From Colias croceus (Eukaryota > Arthropoda > Insecta > Lepidoptera > Pieridae), in NCBI RefSeq assembly GCF_905220415.1, contig NC_059551.1, positions 6,272,001 through 6,336,000 on the forward strand: a stretch of DNA of 64,000 nt. Direction: 5' to 3'. Under the pieces are notes generated by a model. That model did no database searches. It was not told where the DNA came from and worked only from the letters and a program-made list of their open reading frames with translations. How positions within the stretch are numbered: position 1 is the first letter of the stretch; each line of letters opens with the position of its first letter. Positions 34,785 through 46,658 of this stretch are shown here, one piece after another. Made by a program: the position numbers and the translations under genes.

Positions 34785-37335
34785 TCATCTCAATACATGG
34801 TACAATGTGAGTAAAGCTAAAGACGCAAAACTAGCGTGCGTGCTGGTAGAGGAGTTGCAGTCATTTCCTCTGCATATGAAACATCTTGCGTCGCTGTGGC
34901 CCCGAGCACGTTCAACTGCCTCTAAACCAAGGCAGACGGAGTCTATTTGTACCTTTGGGACGCATCCTCGTATCACGTCTACAGTATTGCCAACTGAAAA
35001 AAAAAAAATATTTCCAGATTTATAGATAGATACTCCTAATTAATATTTAATCCTAATAACCGGAAATAAATACCCGGTATTGTAGAAAGAAATGATAATC
35101 TCTGTATTTAATTTTGTAATTTTATTATAATATTAACTCTTAAACTTAACGACCAATTTTAATCACAATATTTATTTAGGAAACTTTTTCTAGGTTTTTA
35201 GATCATAACTGCAATATTTGATTTATTTTACTTACTCAGTACTTACATGATTTATCATCCGGTGTTGCTACCATTTTTAAACAGCGCATTTCTATATTTA
35301 TTTTTGAATCTGTAGATGGTGGTGGGTGACCTAAGTTGTGTAGCCATTGAGCTGTAACCCAATTGGAGGGAGTGCATTCCTGTGAGGTTCCTGGCCAAAT
35401 GGTCTCTTGAGGATGGCAACCCAGACAGCGTTGGTGGAAGCAACTTTCTGCTGTAACTAAAATAATGGTCTATGTAGAGCAAATTTTTGCAAGGACAAAT
35501 CATATTAGAGCAAGAGTTTAAGAAGCGTATAGAATTGGCTTTTGGTGTGAGATGTGAGTTACTTTTTAGTTTCTTACTCATGAGATATGTGCCTAAAAAA
35601 ATTAGAAGTCCAAGAAGAGGAATTTTTCTAGAGAGTCATGTAGATCACTGAGCAAAATCTTTATTTATTTACGGCAAAAAGGTATTATACAAATTATCAT
35701 GAATACAGGTAATAATCTGGTAAAACGTTATCACAGTATGATCTTCAAATCGCTCAGCAAGCGACGTTAAAGGGTAAATCAATTTTAATCTTGCTAGGTA
35801 ATAAAATGGCAGATTAGCTACACACGACCTGAACTTATGACATTATGGTAGCGCTTTGAGTAGGTAGCAGCTTCCCGGCCGTAACTGATCGACATACATC
35901 GGGTAATGACCACTTTGGGGCTCGCTTCACGTTTGTTTAAACACCGCAATCATATGTGATTTTCCCGCGTTTCGCGCCATTTTGCCGATCATCAATTCGA
36001 CGTTCGGAATGTTCGTATGGACCGTAATATTATTGGACTGCGATCCGTTTTTCACGTTTTGGTATGCCTTTGCGGGCAAGTGACAGTTTAATACAGCTTT
36101 CCTATTTTCGATGAAAGTAATGATATAGATTCCTTTCAATGGATTTATACAATTTCAATACTATAATTATGTGACAGTCAGTTTATTTCTGACATTATAA
36201 GATTAATAAATATGTATATTGTATGTTATCCGAAACTTTACTAAATGCATAGATTTAAAGCGCATTTAAATTGGGTTATCTTACTTTCTTTTATCATAAT
36301 CGGTAACAACCTGCAACATGTGGCATACGTCTATAATTATAATAACGCATATAAATATTATGAAGCGTAGATATCTTATCAATTATCATGTCTCGAAAAA
36401 TCGTTATTGATAATTTTAATTCTTTATCACACAATAAAAGAACTGATTTAAGGACGTAAACGAAACAAAGAGCAGTCAGGAATATAAAGCAAGAGGCAAA
36501 GATTTGTCATATTATATTTATATGTAAACTAGCGGTCCGCCTCGGCTTCGCCCGTGGTACATATTCACGTTTTCTCTACATAAGAACCATCCTCGTACTT
36601 CAAGGAATATAATAAAAAAAGAATTATCGAAATCGGTTCAGCCGTTCTCGAGTTATGTGCTTACCAACACATTTTGCGATTCATTTTTATTTATAAGAAG
36701 ATTTATGTATGATAAAAGGTGTTTCTTATGGTAAAGCTATCTCGTACGTGTTATATCCGACAATACATTCATTGAAAAAACTATTGTCGTACAAATCTGT
36801 TGCTGTTAAGTACGATATCATCGCTTATCTGTAGTCATACTAACCTAAATTTAAAACAAGTGATGATCAACATAAAAGAAACCCACGCGCGGCGCCGTGT
36901 CGACACAAAGTACTTAGATATATGACAATGTAAATACGATTGTCAACAGTGGATCGAATAAATATTTATTAAGCGGTAGGTAGTTGCGAAGCGAGATGAG
37001 CCTGGGATCCATTGTGTGGTAGCGTTGGGCGGCAACCGGACACCGCTCAACTTCATTCATAACGACAAACAGGCACAAATTCAATGATGTAACCGGTAAC
37101 GTTTTGTTTTGCGAACAATTCATTTCACAACCATTAAAATTATTGTTCTACTTTGAATTTCGATTCGCAGTGAGTGACTTTACATACCTACTTAGGTACG
37201 TAGTATTAGAGAAAAGTTAGCTAGGTCAACGTACAGAAGAATACAGAAGAAGAAACGTACGAAAAGAATGAATGATGAGAAATTGATCTTACCAACAGAT
37301 ATAATTCCAGCAATACATAAAACGAATCCCAACAT
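34785..37335 (-). CDS. Ly6/uPAR-type three-finger protein, probably GPI-anchored
   Basis: Small secreted or membrane-tethered protein. Three exons on the minus strand: 37293-37335, 35247-35450, 34785-34993; phases 1 and 1 close to 151 aa. Residues 1-17 (MLGFVLCIAGIISVAES) form a signal peptide. The mature part has ten cysteines: CFHQRCLGC, ECT, RCLK, GCV, VCL, RCFIC and the closing DCN. That is the full count and the Cys-Asn ending of a Ly6/uPAR three-finger domain. After CNSSTS comes a hydrophobic tail (ASFASLALLTLYHVL), as expected for a GPI-attachment signal. Insect members act in septate junctions, ion-channel or receptor modulation and behaviour; which applies here cannot be told. Intron 1 is about 1.8 kb and holds repeat sequence. 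Confidence 0.82.
36528..36705. repeat. Dispersed repeat fragment in Ly6-like intron 1
   Basis: Begins 'actagcggtccgcctcgg' and contains 'aatcggttcagccgttctcg'. Such 'cggctt cgcccg' openings and 'ggttcagccgtt' blocks are common in dispersed lepidopteran and other arthropod repeats. It is distinct from, though similar in style to, the block at 52079. Confidence 0.5.
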
Positions 37336-40054
37336 TGCAGTGACAAGGCGCAATTGCGTTATTTCGATAGAGGCAAATTAGAAGCACACTGTTGTCATAC
37401 ACGTACCGTTTATCGAACTAATCTGCACTCGAAACGGTGTAATCTTTTCTATGTGCCGTTATCACAGGATAATAAATAATTTTGACATAGGTAACTAGTG
37501 GAAAAAGTTTATTGGCTTTATTTATTTGAAAGCAGAATTTTCCGATACTGAACTATCTTTTGTGGCCATTTGGTAACTATGAATAGGCACATGGGAGACG
37601 AAAATAAACAGATGATATTTACACACGCGTATTTGCGTTTGCGTAGACCTATCGTAAATCCGGTTTTGTTTGTTCCCAAATTCTTTCAATAATTTTCGTA
37701 AATATCACCGTAATATACATGCTTACTTCAGTTTTTAACTCCTTTTTAACAGTATCAATACTTACATTAATAGGTAACTCAAAAGCTAGCAAGAAATATC
37801 GATTTCTCTTCGTCAAAAATGTATAAAAAGTGAGCTGTTAAAAACATCATGCTTATTGATGTTAAAAGAAAATCATGAAAAGCACGTATAAAATCGTTTT
37901 TAAACGATAATAGAGCCATTACTATGTTATTGGATTATCTTGTCTTACATTAATTTGTCGTTTCAGCTTACACAGTTGTATAATACAATAACTTAAAATG
38001 ATTTTATTTCTAACAATAATTATATTTTGTTGAATAGTATCATATAAATTGCAATAATTAAACCATTGATAACATAGTCTCTAGAACTATATGTAAGGCA
38101 TGTTTGCATTAAGCTATGATTAGGATCATCTTATTAAACTTCAAACTCATTAAAAATTAGTTAGAAATAGTTGTCGACATTCGATGGAAAATAGCTATTT
38201 ACATAAACATTTTCGGTAATCATCACAAATGATGGTTCAAAGAAGCCGAAATGGATGATCTTTATATGTTTTTACAACTGGCATTTAAGTAGCTTGTAGG
38301 TCATCCACATACATAAAGACCAGTCGTTCAATAAATGTAAGAATAAGTAATTAAAATTCGTAAAAGAAACAGCAATGTCACCTAGTATGTGAAAATGTAT
38401 AGAGTGGGTTTATACCTATTTTATATATTACTAGTAATCAAGTCTAGACGGTCATTTACTCATTTTATACCCCCATTATAAGGATAAAGATCTTTCAAAT
38501 CTAATGATTGTCAAATGAAAGTCATTAGAGGGCACAGAATGTTGAATTTGTTCCATGTCCGAGGTATTTGCTGGTATTTTGATCTTTATATTTTACAGCG
38601 CCTATTGCAACCAATCGAGCAAATTATAGTTCCCCATTTGTTGATAAGACGTAGAATGGTGTGCTTACGTTTTTATAATATTACAACTTTAATTATTTCT
38701 AGACAATGCTGTATTTTTCATATTCAATACAATGGATTCATACGAGTACCTACAGTTAAAATTGTATATTTGAAGATACAATTTAACTTTAGGTAGATTT
38801 TCCAAGAACACTAACCGCTGCCACTATAATTAATGTAACAGCTGTAAATACTTCGGTTTATAAGCATTTCATGTCATTTTAAATTTGTAAGATTTTGGTA
38901 CCTTCTCCGCTTGAGGCGGCCCACTTAACGCAATCGCGTTTCAATCTCAGGTTTCAATTTTTAAATTTTTGATGGCATTAAAAGCACGTTTCATCGATCA
39001 AGTCAAAAACTATCTCAAGCTGACCGTTTAATACCCATTTATTAGGGGATGCTGAAAAGTGAGTCGTAATTTTGTTGTGTTAAGGTATAATTTTATTAGA
39101 TTTTGGGCTAAGTGCAAAATAGTGACGTAGATAAGAGCGGCGCTTCAGAGCAAAGACGCTTGACGCCGCGCCGCGCCGGGCCGCAGCCGTGTCGGCATGC
39201 GACACGTTGGATGTATTCAATTGATAACATTAGATTTCAAGATGTAGTCTCGCTAGAACTTATTATATTCAACCCACGTGATTATCAAATTATTAAACAG
39301 ATACCTTATATAGAATTGACGCTTTCTCTGGTGAAAAAAATGACGCTTTTTCGAAGCTTTCTTTTCCGTTAGTTCAAATGCGAGTACGTGCTCTGATTAA
39401 TAGAGTTGTTTATACATCTTTGTTTTAAATTCAATATTATTACCGGCATCCTTTAATGAGCATGTATTTAGAGTAATTAAGAAGCATTAGTGTGGTAGCA
39501 CGACTCTTTCAGGCTTATCATAAAAAGACCGGCTAAACATCTTAAGTGTCCGATTTATTAAAAATCTTTGTGATAAGAGTTGATAAGTAAAACCAGTTAG
39601 CTGCTTCTTCTGAACATTAAAAAAGCTTTATTTATCTTGAATAATTTGTTATTGCCACTCTTGTTGCCTTCCGGTAGCCGTGTAATTGAATCTTCTGGTT
39701 TTTGGAGATTTATGACTGTCATTTGATTGAGCTACCGCCCTTGATTAGCGGTACGAGGTGCGGTGTCTTTGGTGTTCCTTTAGTAAAATTCAGTTTAATT
39801 AAAACCCTTTTAGGCATACATTTTTGATAAATTATGTCATTACTTTGTAAAAATTTGAATAAATTAAAAATTTGCTCCTTTAAGTCATTTATCATTCAAA
39901 ATTGATATGAAGATGTATTTTATGAATATTAGCTGATACTAACAAGTTAAATTCTTTCAAACTTACGTTTGATTCATAATTTTAAAAGGAATAATAACTG
40001 AATAACATATATAAGGTAGTATCCAAATAATTGTAATTTGGAATAATATTTAAA
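37336..40054. other. Intergenic, no gene supported
   Basis: Upstream of the Ly6-like gene, then AT-rich DNA. A GC-rich patch at about 39130-39200 (rich in 'gccgcgccgcgcc') stands out but carries no recognisable frame or promoter motif. Open frames here lack domain patterns. Confidence 0.5.
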
Positions 40055-40317
40055 TTTTATTTCAAACTCAAACTCAAACATTCATTTATTCAATTAGACT
40101 ACTATTTAGTAGCACTTTCGAATCGTCATTACATAAGTATTTTTAACATTTACCACCGATTCGGAAAGCAGTATCTATGGAGAAGAATCGGCAAGAAACT
40201 CCATAGTTGCTCTTTTAAAATCATGTCAATATTACATAATATGTAACTTATATCTAACTTATACATAATATATTATAATATGCCAAAGAACTGTCCTGTG
40301 GTTTTTACGCGACAACC
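40055..40317 (-). repeat. LINE remnant, 3' part
   Basis: Contains 'caaactcaaactcaaac' followed by 'atttaccaccgattcgg', 'aaagcagtatctatgg' and 'gaaactccatag'. A related copy lies at 52735-52930. With the coding part at 42565-42840 it forms one minus-strand non-LTR retrotransposon remnant, cut in two by the foldback element. Confidence 0.6.
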
Positions 40318-40326
40318 CTCTATCGT

Positions 40327-42555
40327 AGCTCCGTCACGCTGGAACCCGCTTTAAAAAAAACCTTACTTTTTTTCAGCCTATTTTACCTACAAACGATGCT
40401 AATAAATGTAGTATAAGTCAATTTTTTGTAGTCTTACTAGTTACTTAGAAAACATCATTGATATCGTTCGAAGTAGAAAATATAAATAATGGCGTGTTGA
40501 TTAGTTTTGGAATGGGTTCCAAATTGATTGTAGTTTATTGTAGTGGCAAGAAAATTCTTTATTTGCGTTGTTTTATCTCAAATTATTGCAAGAAGGTCAC
40601 AATAACAAGATTTTAAAAAATAAATAACACTTGTTCAAAAACTACAAACGATGCTAATAAATGTAGTATAGGTCAATTTTTTGTAGTCTTATTAGTTACT
40701 TAGAAAACATCATTGATATCGTTCGAAGTAAAAAATATAAATAATAGCGTGTTGATTAGTTTTAGAATGGGTTCCAAATTGATTGTAGTTTATTGTAGTG
40801 GCAAGAAAATTCTTTATTTGCGTTGTTTTATCTCAAATTATTGCAAGAAGGTCACAATAACAAGATTTAAAAAATAAATAACACTTGTTCAAAAACTACA
40901 AACGATGCCAATAAATGTAGTATAGGTCAATTTTTTGTAGTCTTATTAGTTACTTAGAAAACATCACTGATATCGTTCGAAGTAAAAAATATAAATACAT
41001 GCTACTGTGACCTTCTTGCAATAATTTGAGATAAAACAACGCAAATAAAGAATTTTCTTGCCACTACAATAAACTACAATCAATTTGGAACCCATTCCAA
41101 AACTAATCAACACGCTATTATTTATATTTTTTACTTCGAACGATATCAATGATGTTTTCTAAGTAACTAATAAGACTACAAAAAATTGACCTATACTACA
41201 TTTATTGGCATCGTTTGTAGTTTTTGAACAAGTGTTATTTATTTTTTAAAATCTTGTTATTGTGACCTTCTTGCAATAATTTGAGATAAAACAACGCAAA
41301 TAAAGAATTTTCTTGCCACTACAATAAACTACAATCAATTTGGAACCCCTTCCAAAACTAATCAACACGCTATTATTTATATTTTTTACTTCGAACGATA
41401 TCAATGATGTTTTCTAAGTAACTAATAAGACTACAAAAAATTGACCTATACTACATTTATTGGCATCGTTTGTAGTTTTTGAACAAGTGTTATTTATTTT
41501 TTAAAATCTTGTTATTGTGACCTTCTTGCAATAATTTGAGATAAAACAACGCAAATAAAGAATTTTCTTGCCACTACAATAAACTACAATCAATTTGGAA
41601 CCCATTCCAAAACTAATCAACACGCTATTATTTATATTTTTTACTTCGAACGATATCAATGATGTTTTCTAAGTAACTAATAAGACTACAAAAAATTGAC
41701 CTATACTACATTTATTGGCATCGTTTGTAGTTTTTGAACAAGTGTTATTTATTTTTTAAAATCTTGTTATTGTGACCTTCTTGCAATAATTTGAGATAAA
41801 ACAACGCAAATAAAGAATTTTCTTGCCACTACAATAAACTACAATCAATTTGGAACCCCTTCCAAAACTAATCAACACGCTATTATTTATATTTTTTACT
41901 TCGAACGATATCAATGATGTTTTCTAAGTAACTAATAAGACTACAAAAAATTGACCTATACTACATTTATTGGCATCGTTTGTAGTTTTTGAACAAGTGT
42001 TATTTATTTTTTAAAATCTTGTTATTGTGACCTTCTTGCAATAATTTGAGATAAAACAACGCAAATAAAGAATTTTCTTGCCACTACAATAAACTACAAT
42101 CAATTTGGAACCCATTCCAAAACTAATCAACACGCTATTATTTATATTTTTTACTTCGAACGATATCAATGATGTTTTCTAAGTAACTAATAAGACTACA
42201 AAAAATTGACCTATACTACATTTATTAGCATCGTTTGTAGTTTTTGAAAAAGTGTTATTTATTTTTTAAAATCTTGTTATTGTGACCTTCTTGCAATAAT
42301 TTGAGATAAAACAACGCAAATAAAGAATTTTCTTGCCACTACAATAAACTACAATCAATTTGGAACCCATTCCTAAACTAATCAACACGCTATTATTTAT
42401 ATTTTTTACTTCGAACGATATCAATGATGTTTTCTAAGTAACTAATAAGACTACAAAAAATTGACCTATACTACATATATTAGCACCGTTTGTAGGTAAA
42501 ATAGGCTGAAAAAAAGTAAGGTTTTTTTTAAAGCGGGTTCCAGCGTGACGGAGCT
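40327..42555. mobile_element. Foldback-type element of 255-bp tandem units
   Basis: The outer ends are near-perfect inverted repeats of about 70 bp (left from 40327 AGCTCCGTCACGCTGG, right to 42555), bordered by an exact 9-bp duplication CTCTATCGT (40318-40326 and 42556-42564). Between them lie tandem copies of a unit of about 255 bp. About 2.4 copies run forward (starts near 40389, 40644, 40898), then the orientation flips at about 40998-41005. Five full copies and one partial follow in reverse (starts 41006, 41261, 41516, 41771, 42026, 42281). The whole is a 2229-bp foldback structure with no coding frame. A 9-bp duplication fits Foldback or Mutator-like elements. It sits inside a LINE remnant. 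Confidence 0.88.
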
Positions 42556-42564
42556 CTCTATCGT

Positions 42565-42840
42565 CCATATATTCCTGAATACTGTAGTACGCTCTCTGAA
42601 CTAGTACATTTTTTATATAGGTTTTAAATTTAGAACTACTAAACTCTTTAATATTGAGAGGAATTCTATAATTGTATAAGCGTATACCTTGACCCATAAA
42701 TGAATTTTTAACTTTAGCTAATCGGAAAAATGGCATTTCAATTCTATTCCTGTTCCTTGTGCCATAATCGTGTCTATCTCCTACTCTTGTGTGTAAGTCG
42801 GCGTTTTTGTGAACATGCAAAATATTATTTTATATAGATA
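42565..42840 (-). pseudogene. LINE reverse-transcriptase ORF2 C-terminal remnant
   Basis: On the minus strand the frame reads VHKNADLHTRVGDRHDYGTR, then RLAKVKNSFMGQGIRLYN, then FKTYIKNVLVQRAYYS. This pattern (H..TR..., GIRLYN..P..IK, then ...L..RAYYS..EY) is the usual C-terminal end of insect jockey/CR1-type reverse transcriptase polyproteins. The frame then runs into the foldback element at 42555. Confidence 0.7.
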
Positions 42841-44931
42841 CATATTTGGGGAGAAGAAAACAACTCACAAATTTGTTTCGCAATATGTATTGTTTTTGTT
42901 TAATAATACGGTCTAAAATTTGTGTTAAATAACTTAACAGTAATTTTCTTAAAAATAAAGAGAAAGAGACTCAAAATACTTCGATGGAATACATGTCCGG
43001 CATAGTAACCCGAAGATGCGATCGGCGAACGGACAGGGATTGCGTGAGATATTTCTGAGCACGTCCACGTTGCCCTCTCAGGCCTTGTCCGTTACTTTAT
43101 GACAATTTTTATTTTGCTTTCACACGCATTTCTATGCTATTAAAATGGGAATATATTGAAATACAGGACTGTGGAAAAAATGCTGTACATAAAGAATTAA
43201 ATAAAATGTAGAATTTATCATTTAGGTAGTTATCATTTATTTTGAGCTTCTAAAAATTAAATTATTTTGAGCTTCTAAAAAATTTAATGAAAAATAGTGT
43301 AGGTAAGGTATGTACACATACACCGGATTGAATCGATACTATTATGCTTGAATGAGTAAACTAATAAAAATAACTTGTAATATTAATTGAAATACATAAT
43401 AAAGTGAATGTTTGTGTTATAGAAAACTCTATCTTCATTAATGTCTATCTGTATCAATTTCATAAATTTATGTTAACGCTTGTGTGTAAGCTGTGGTCAC
43501 ATATAACCGGTAGTGCATACGCCAACTTGTATATAAAAAAACTGTATTTAGCCTAAGTACACATGTAACGACCTTTTGTGATCCTTAAATAAAGAAAATA
43601 AAAGAAAATAGAAAATCTGATATATGTATTTATTGAGGAGTTATAATGGTTCTAAGAACCCGACCATCCGATCACACTATCCAGTTATGGTTCAATCGAC
43701 AATTTATCGACTCGATTATACGAAATTAACGGAGCTTGTTGGTTTATCAAAATCAGTAGAATTACCACTGCCTTCTATGGTGATGTAATAAACATAATTT
43801 CACTTTGTAAACACGATAGGTACCTACGTCTCATAAAAAGGAAGCGTGTTAAATTGAATTCGGGAAGCGCAAATAAGTAATGGTGGTACCGTGGTACGAA
43901 AATTGATTGGAACGTTGTTTAAAGTATCGATAAAAGTTGTCTGAGATAATATAATATTGTAATCGCAGCTGCACGTTGAAGTTTATGGGGTACAAAAACA
44001 GCTATAGTATTTTCACTTCATTTTACTTGGAATTTTTTCTCTTTGTGCAAGTTAATGGTAAGATTTGAATAGAATTTATTTGTCTCATCACAACATTAGG
44101 TAAATAGATACATTGCTTGCAAATACATAGTGAGTGAGCTTATCAACTAGTATTGTGAGAGACTGGTGCCTGAAATAGGTTTCGAGGAACCTGGAGTACA
44201 AGTCACCAGCCCCCCCCGCATACCAATAACAAACTACAAGAGTAATTACATATTAGGTGATGGTGCAAACGATCATAAATTATGCATCTTAGTGATAAAA
44301 GACTAAATAACTAAAATTACACTATGTATTGTAAAGCCTACTGCTATACTAAAGTTAATTAACAGAAGTAAGAAAAGTTATACCTTATAAAATAAAATAA
44401 AAATACAATGAAAGCAAATCAACTCATGTGAATTTGATCACGATTTGATCCTTAAGTGTATGTATGTAATGTGTATGTATGAAGTGTGAATGTATATAAT
44501 GTGTGTGTATGTAATGTTGCAAGTGTGTAATGTGTATGTATTTAAAGTGTATTTGTGAGTGTGCGAATTTGTACCTATGTATTTGGGTGTAATTATTGTA
44601 GTTGGAGACATTTTGGGTGAAATTATACAAAGTAGTAAAGTCTGGGAGAAAAATATAAAATATTACGTCGGTGGAGATAGCAGATTTTCAGTTTCTTCGT
44701 ATGTTCGGGACTTAAGGTAATTAGTGACAGTTTATTTACAGTTAGTTTTATTTTGTATATAAATGTTAAATATATTGTTGTTAAAATTGTTGTATAAAAA
44801 TGGACCAAGATAGCAGAAGAAGCGGTGAGAATGGAAAGTGTTGAAAGATACGGTTTGACATACGTTGTACTTGCAGCGTTTTTTGTTATAGAGCGGATCG
44901 AAATTTAGTTGATTAAGATTATTCGAATGTA
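42841..44931. other. Intergenic, no gene supported
   Basis: AT-rich. A short GC-richer patch lies near 43000-43080. A GT-rich low-complexity tract of 'tgtatgtaatgtg' variants covers about 44450-44580. The stretch around 44150-44220 resembles a worn LINE 3' tail. No gene is seen. Confidence 0.5.
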
Positions 44932-44939
44932 TGTTCTGT

Positions 44940-45882
44940 CATGGGCGTAGCCACGGTGGGGCAGGGTGGGGCGCTTGCCCCACCCAGACTTTGACCTGGA
45001 AGGTACCTAACCAAATCTAAAAATTGAATTATCCAGGTACTAACTACTAAGCTTAATATCCGTAAGAAAATTTAGGCGAAAATTTAATTTTATTTAATTA
45101 GGCGCTTTCGCAGGCGCGTTCGCAGGCGCGTTCGCAGGCGCGTTCGCAGGCGCGTTCGCAGGCGCGTTCGCAGGCGCTTTCGCAGGCGCGTTCGCAGGCG
45201 CGTTCGCAGGCGCGTTCGCAGGCGCGTTCGCAGGCGCGTTCGCAGGCGCGTTCGCAGGCGCGTACGCAGGCGCGTTCGCAGGCGCGTTCGCAGGCGCTTT
45301 CGCAGGGGCGTTCGCAGGCGCGTTCGCAGGCGCGTTCGCAGGCGCGTTCGCAGGCGCGTTCGCAGGCGCGTTCGCAGGCGCGTTCGCAGGCGCGTTCGCA
45401 GGCGCGTTCGCAGGCGCGTTCGCAGGCGCGTTCGCAGGCGCGTTCGCAGGCGCGTTCGCAGGCGCGTTCGCAGGCGCGTTCGCAGGCGCGTTCGCAGGCG
45501 CGTTCGCAGGCGCGTTCGCAGGCGCGTTCGCAGGCGCGTTCGCAGGCGCGTTCGCAGGCGCGTTCGCAGGCGCGTTCGCAAATGCCTTCGCAAATGCCTT
45601 CGCAAATGCCTTCGCAAATGCCTTCGCAAATGCCTTCGCAAATGCCTTCGCAAATGCCTTCGCAAATGCCTTCGCAAATGCCTTCGCAAATGCCTTCGCA
45701 AATGCCTTCGCAAATGCCTTCGCAAATGCCTTCGCAAATGCCGGCGCACAGCCGCCGGCCGGGCCACCGGCATTTGAGGTTCGAAGACCGGATATGACTT
45801 TGGGTAGGTACATACAGTTGCTAGTTACATATTATTTTTTTATTGTTGCCCCACCTTGAGCCCATGGCTAGCTACGCCCATG
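44940..45882. mobile_element. hAT-like non-autonomous element carrying a minisatellite
   Basis: Inverted ends CATGGGCGTAG (44940-44950) and its complement (45872-45882) are flanked by an exact 8-bp duplication TGTTCTGT (44932-44939 and 45883-45890). Subterminal 'gtggggca' blocks are also mirrored. CA-starting ends with GGGCGTAGC and 8-bp duplications are typical of hAT transposons. No transposase is present. About two thirds of the 943 bp is a tandem array of 12-bp units (45101-45745). The long open frames across the array are only a by-product of a 12-bp repeat without stop codons. Confidence 0.75.
45101..45745. repeat. Two-block 12-bp minisatellite
   Basis: The first block (about 45101-45579) has about 40 copies of AGGCGCGTTCGC, with rare variants such as gctttcgc at 45101, 45173 and 45293, gtacgc near 45262 and one 'gggg' near 45306. 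The second block (about 45580-45745) has about 13 copies of AAATGCCTTCGC. The units share the same length and the TTCGC end, so the second looks like a diverged unit that was amplified separately. The first block is very CpG-rich compared with its AT-rich surroundings. Confidence 0.9.
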
Positions 45883-45890
45883 TGTTCTGT

Positions 45891-46658
45891 TATGATATGC
45901 TGCTGCCAGTAGGCGTAGTCTCGACACTAATCGACATCGATATCGACCGAAATCGGTCGGTAACTAACGATTATCAGTAACCAATCAGTAACTATAGTAT
46001 AGACCTAAAAAATTTAGTGTTCTTTTTCCAAGAAATTTAGCTTAGTTTTATTATAATAATATATTATGTGCATCATAGTATATTTTATTACAGTTAATAA
46101 GCAAAGGATGCAATGCAATTGATTTAGCGGTTCACGGTTAATATTATTTATGTGTTAAATATAAATATTTATCTATAAATTTTATATTTTACAGATGAAC
46201 AAGTTACTAGAATTATTATGTTGGTGAGGGATGATGGTTTTGAGCCAAATTTTCAACTACGCTATTGTAAACTGTTAAATTAAAATTTTCTAATAAATTT
46301 ATTTCGTAATTGGATCGTTTTATTTTATTTGTATTCATCTGTATAATTTTATTATCCTAGAAGTTCAAAAAGAAATTAATCGAATATGAATGCAATAATT
46401 TAGGCTGAATAAATGCAGACAGCAGTACACTATTTTAATATTTATTTAATATAATATAAGAGGCTTCTTAACATTTTCAATAAGATTTTGAAACCATCTT
46501 AAAAATAAAACATTATTTGTTTATTTTATTTTAATTGCAATAACATTAAATAAGAGAAAAAAATATTGCGTTAAATCATCGGAAGTGTGAAATATCTTCT
46601 ATTTATTATAAAATTATAATAATATATAATGTTTCCGATATTATCAACCGTATCTATA
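45891..46658. other. Intergenic, no gene supported
   Basis: AT-rich sequence without a recognised frame or repeat. Confidence 0.5.

Noticed and set aside
35255..35581. 108-codon minus-strand frame overlapping the Ly6-like exon 2
   Set aside because: It is a shadow frame; the cysteine-rich frame in the same exon splices in phase with its neighbours.
35927..36139. 70-codon minus-strand frame in intron 1 of the Ly6-like gene
   Set aside because: GC-richer than its surroundings but without a recognisable domain or splice sites; possibly a worn repeat.
39112..39372. GC-rich start of an 86-codon frame as a gene
   Set aside because: Only the GC-rich patch stands out; the encoded peptide shows no domain and no conserved pattern.
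40964..41149. Short frame at the flip point of the foldback array
   Set aside because: Lies in non-coding tandem repeat units and has no protein pattern.
44424..44630. Frame rich in His-Thr-His-Tyr repeats
   Set aside because: Translation of a GT-rich low-complexity tract.
45090..45813. Long open frames (227-239 codons) with Arg-Leu-Arg-Thr or Ala-Asn-Ala-Pro repeats
   Set aside because: They are the translation of a 12-bp minisatellite without stop codons inside a hAT-like element; no gene context.
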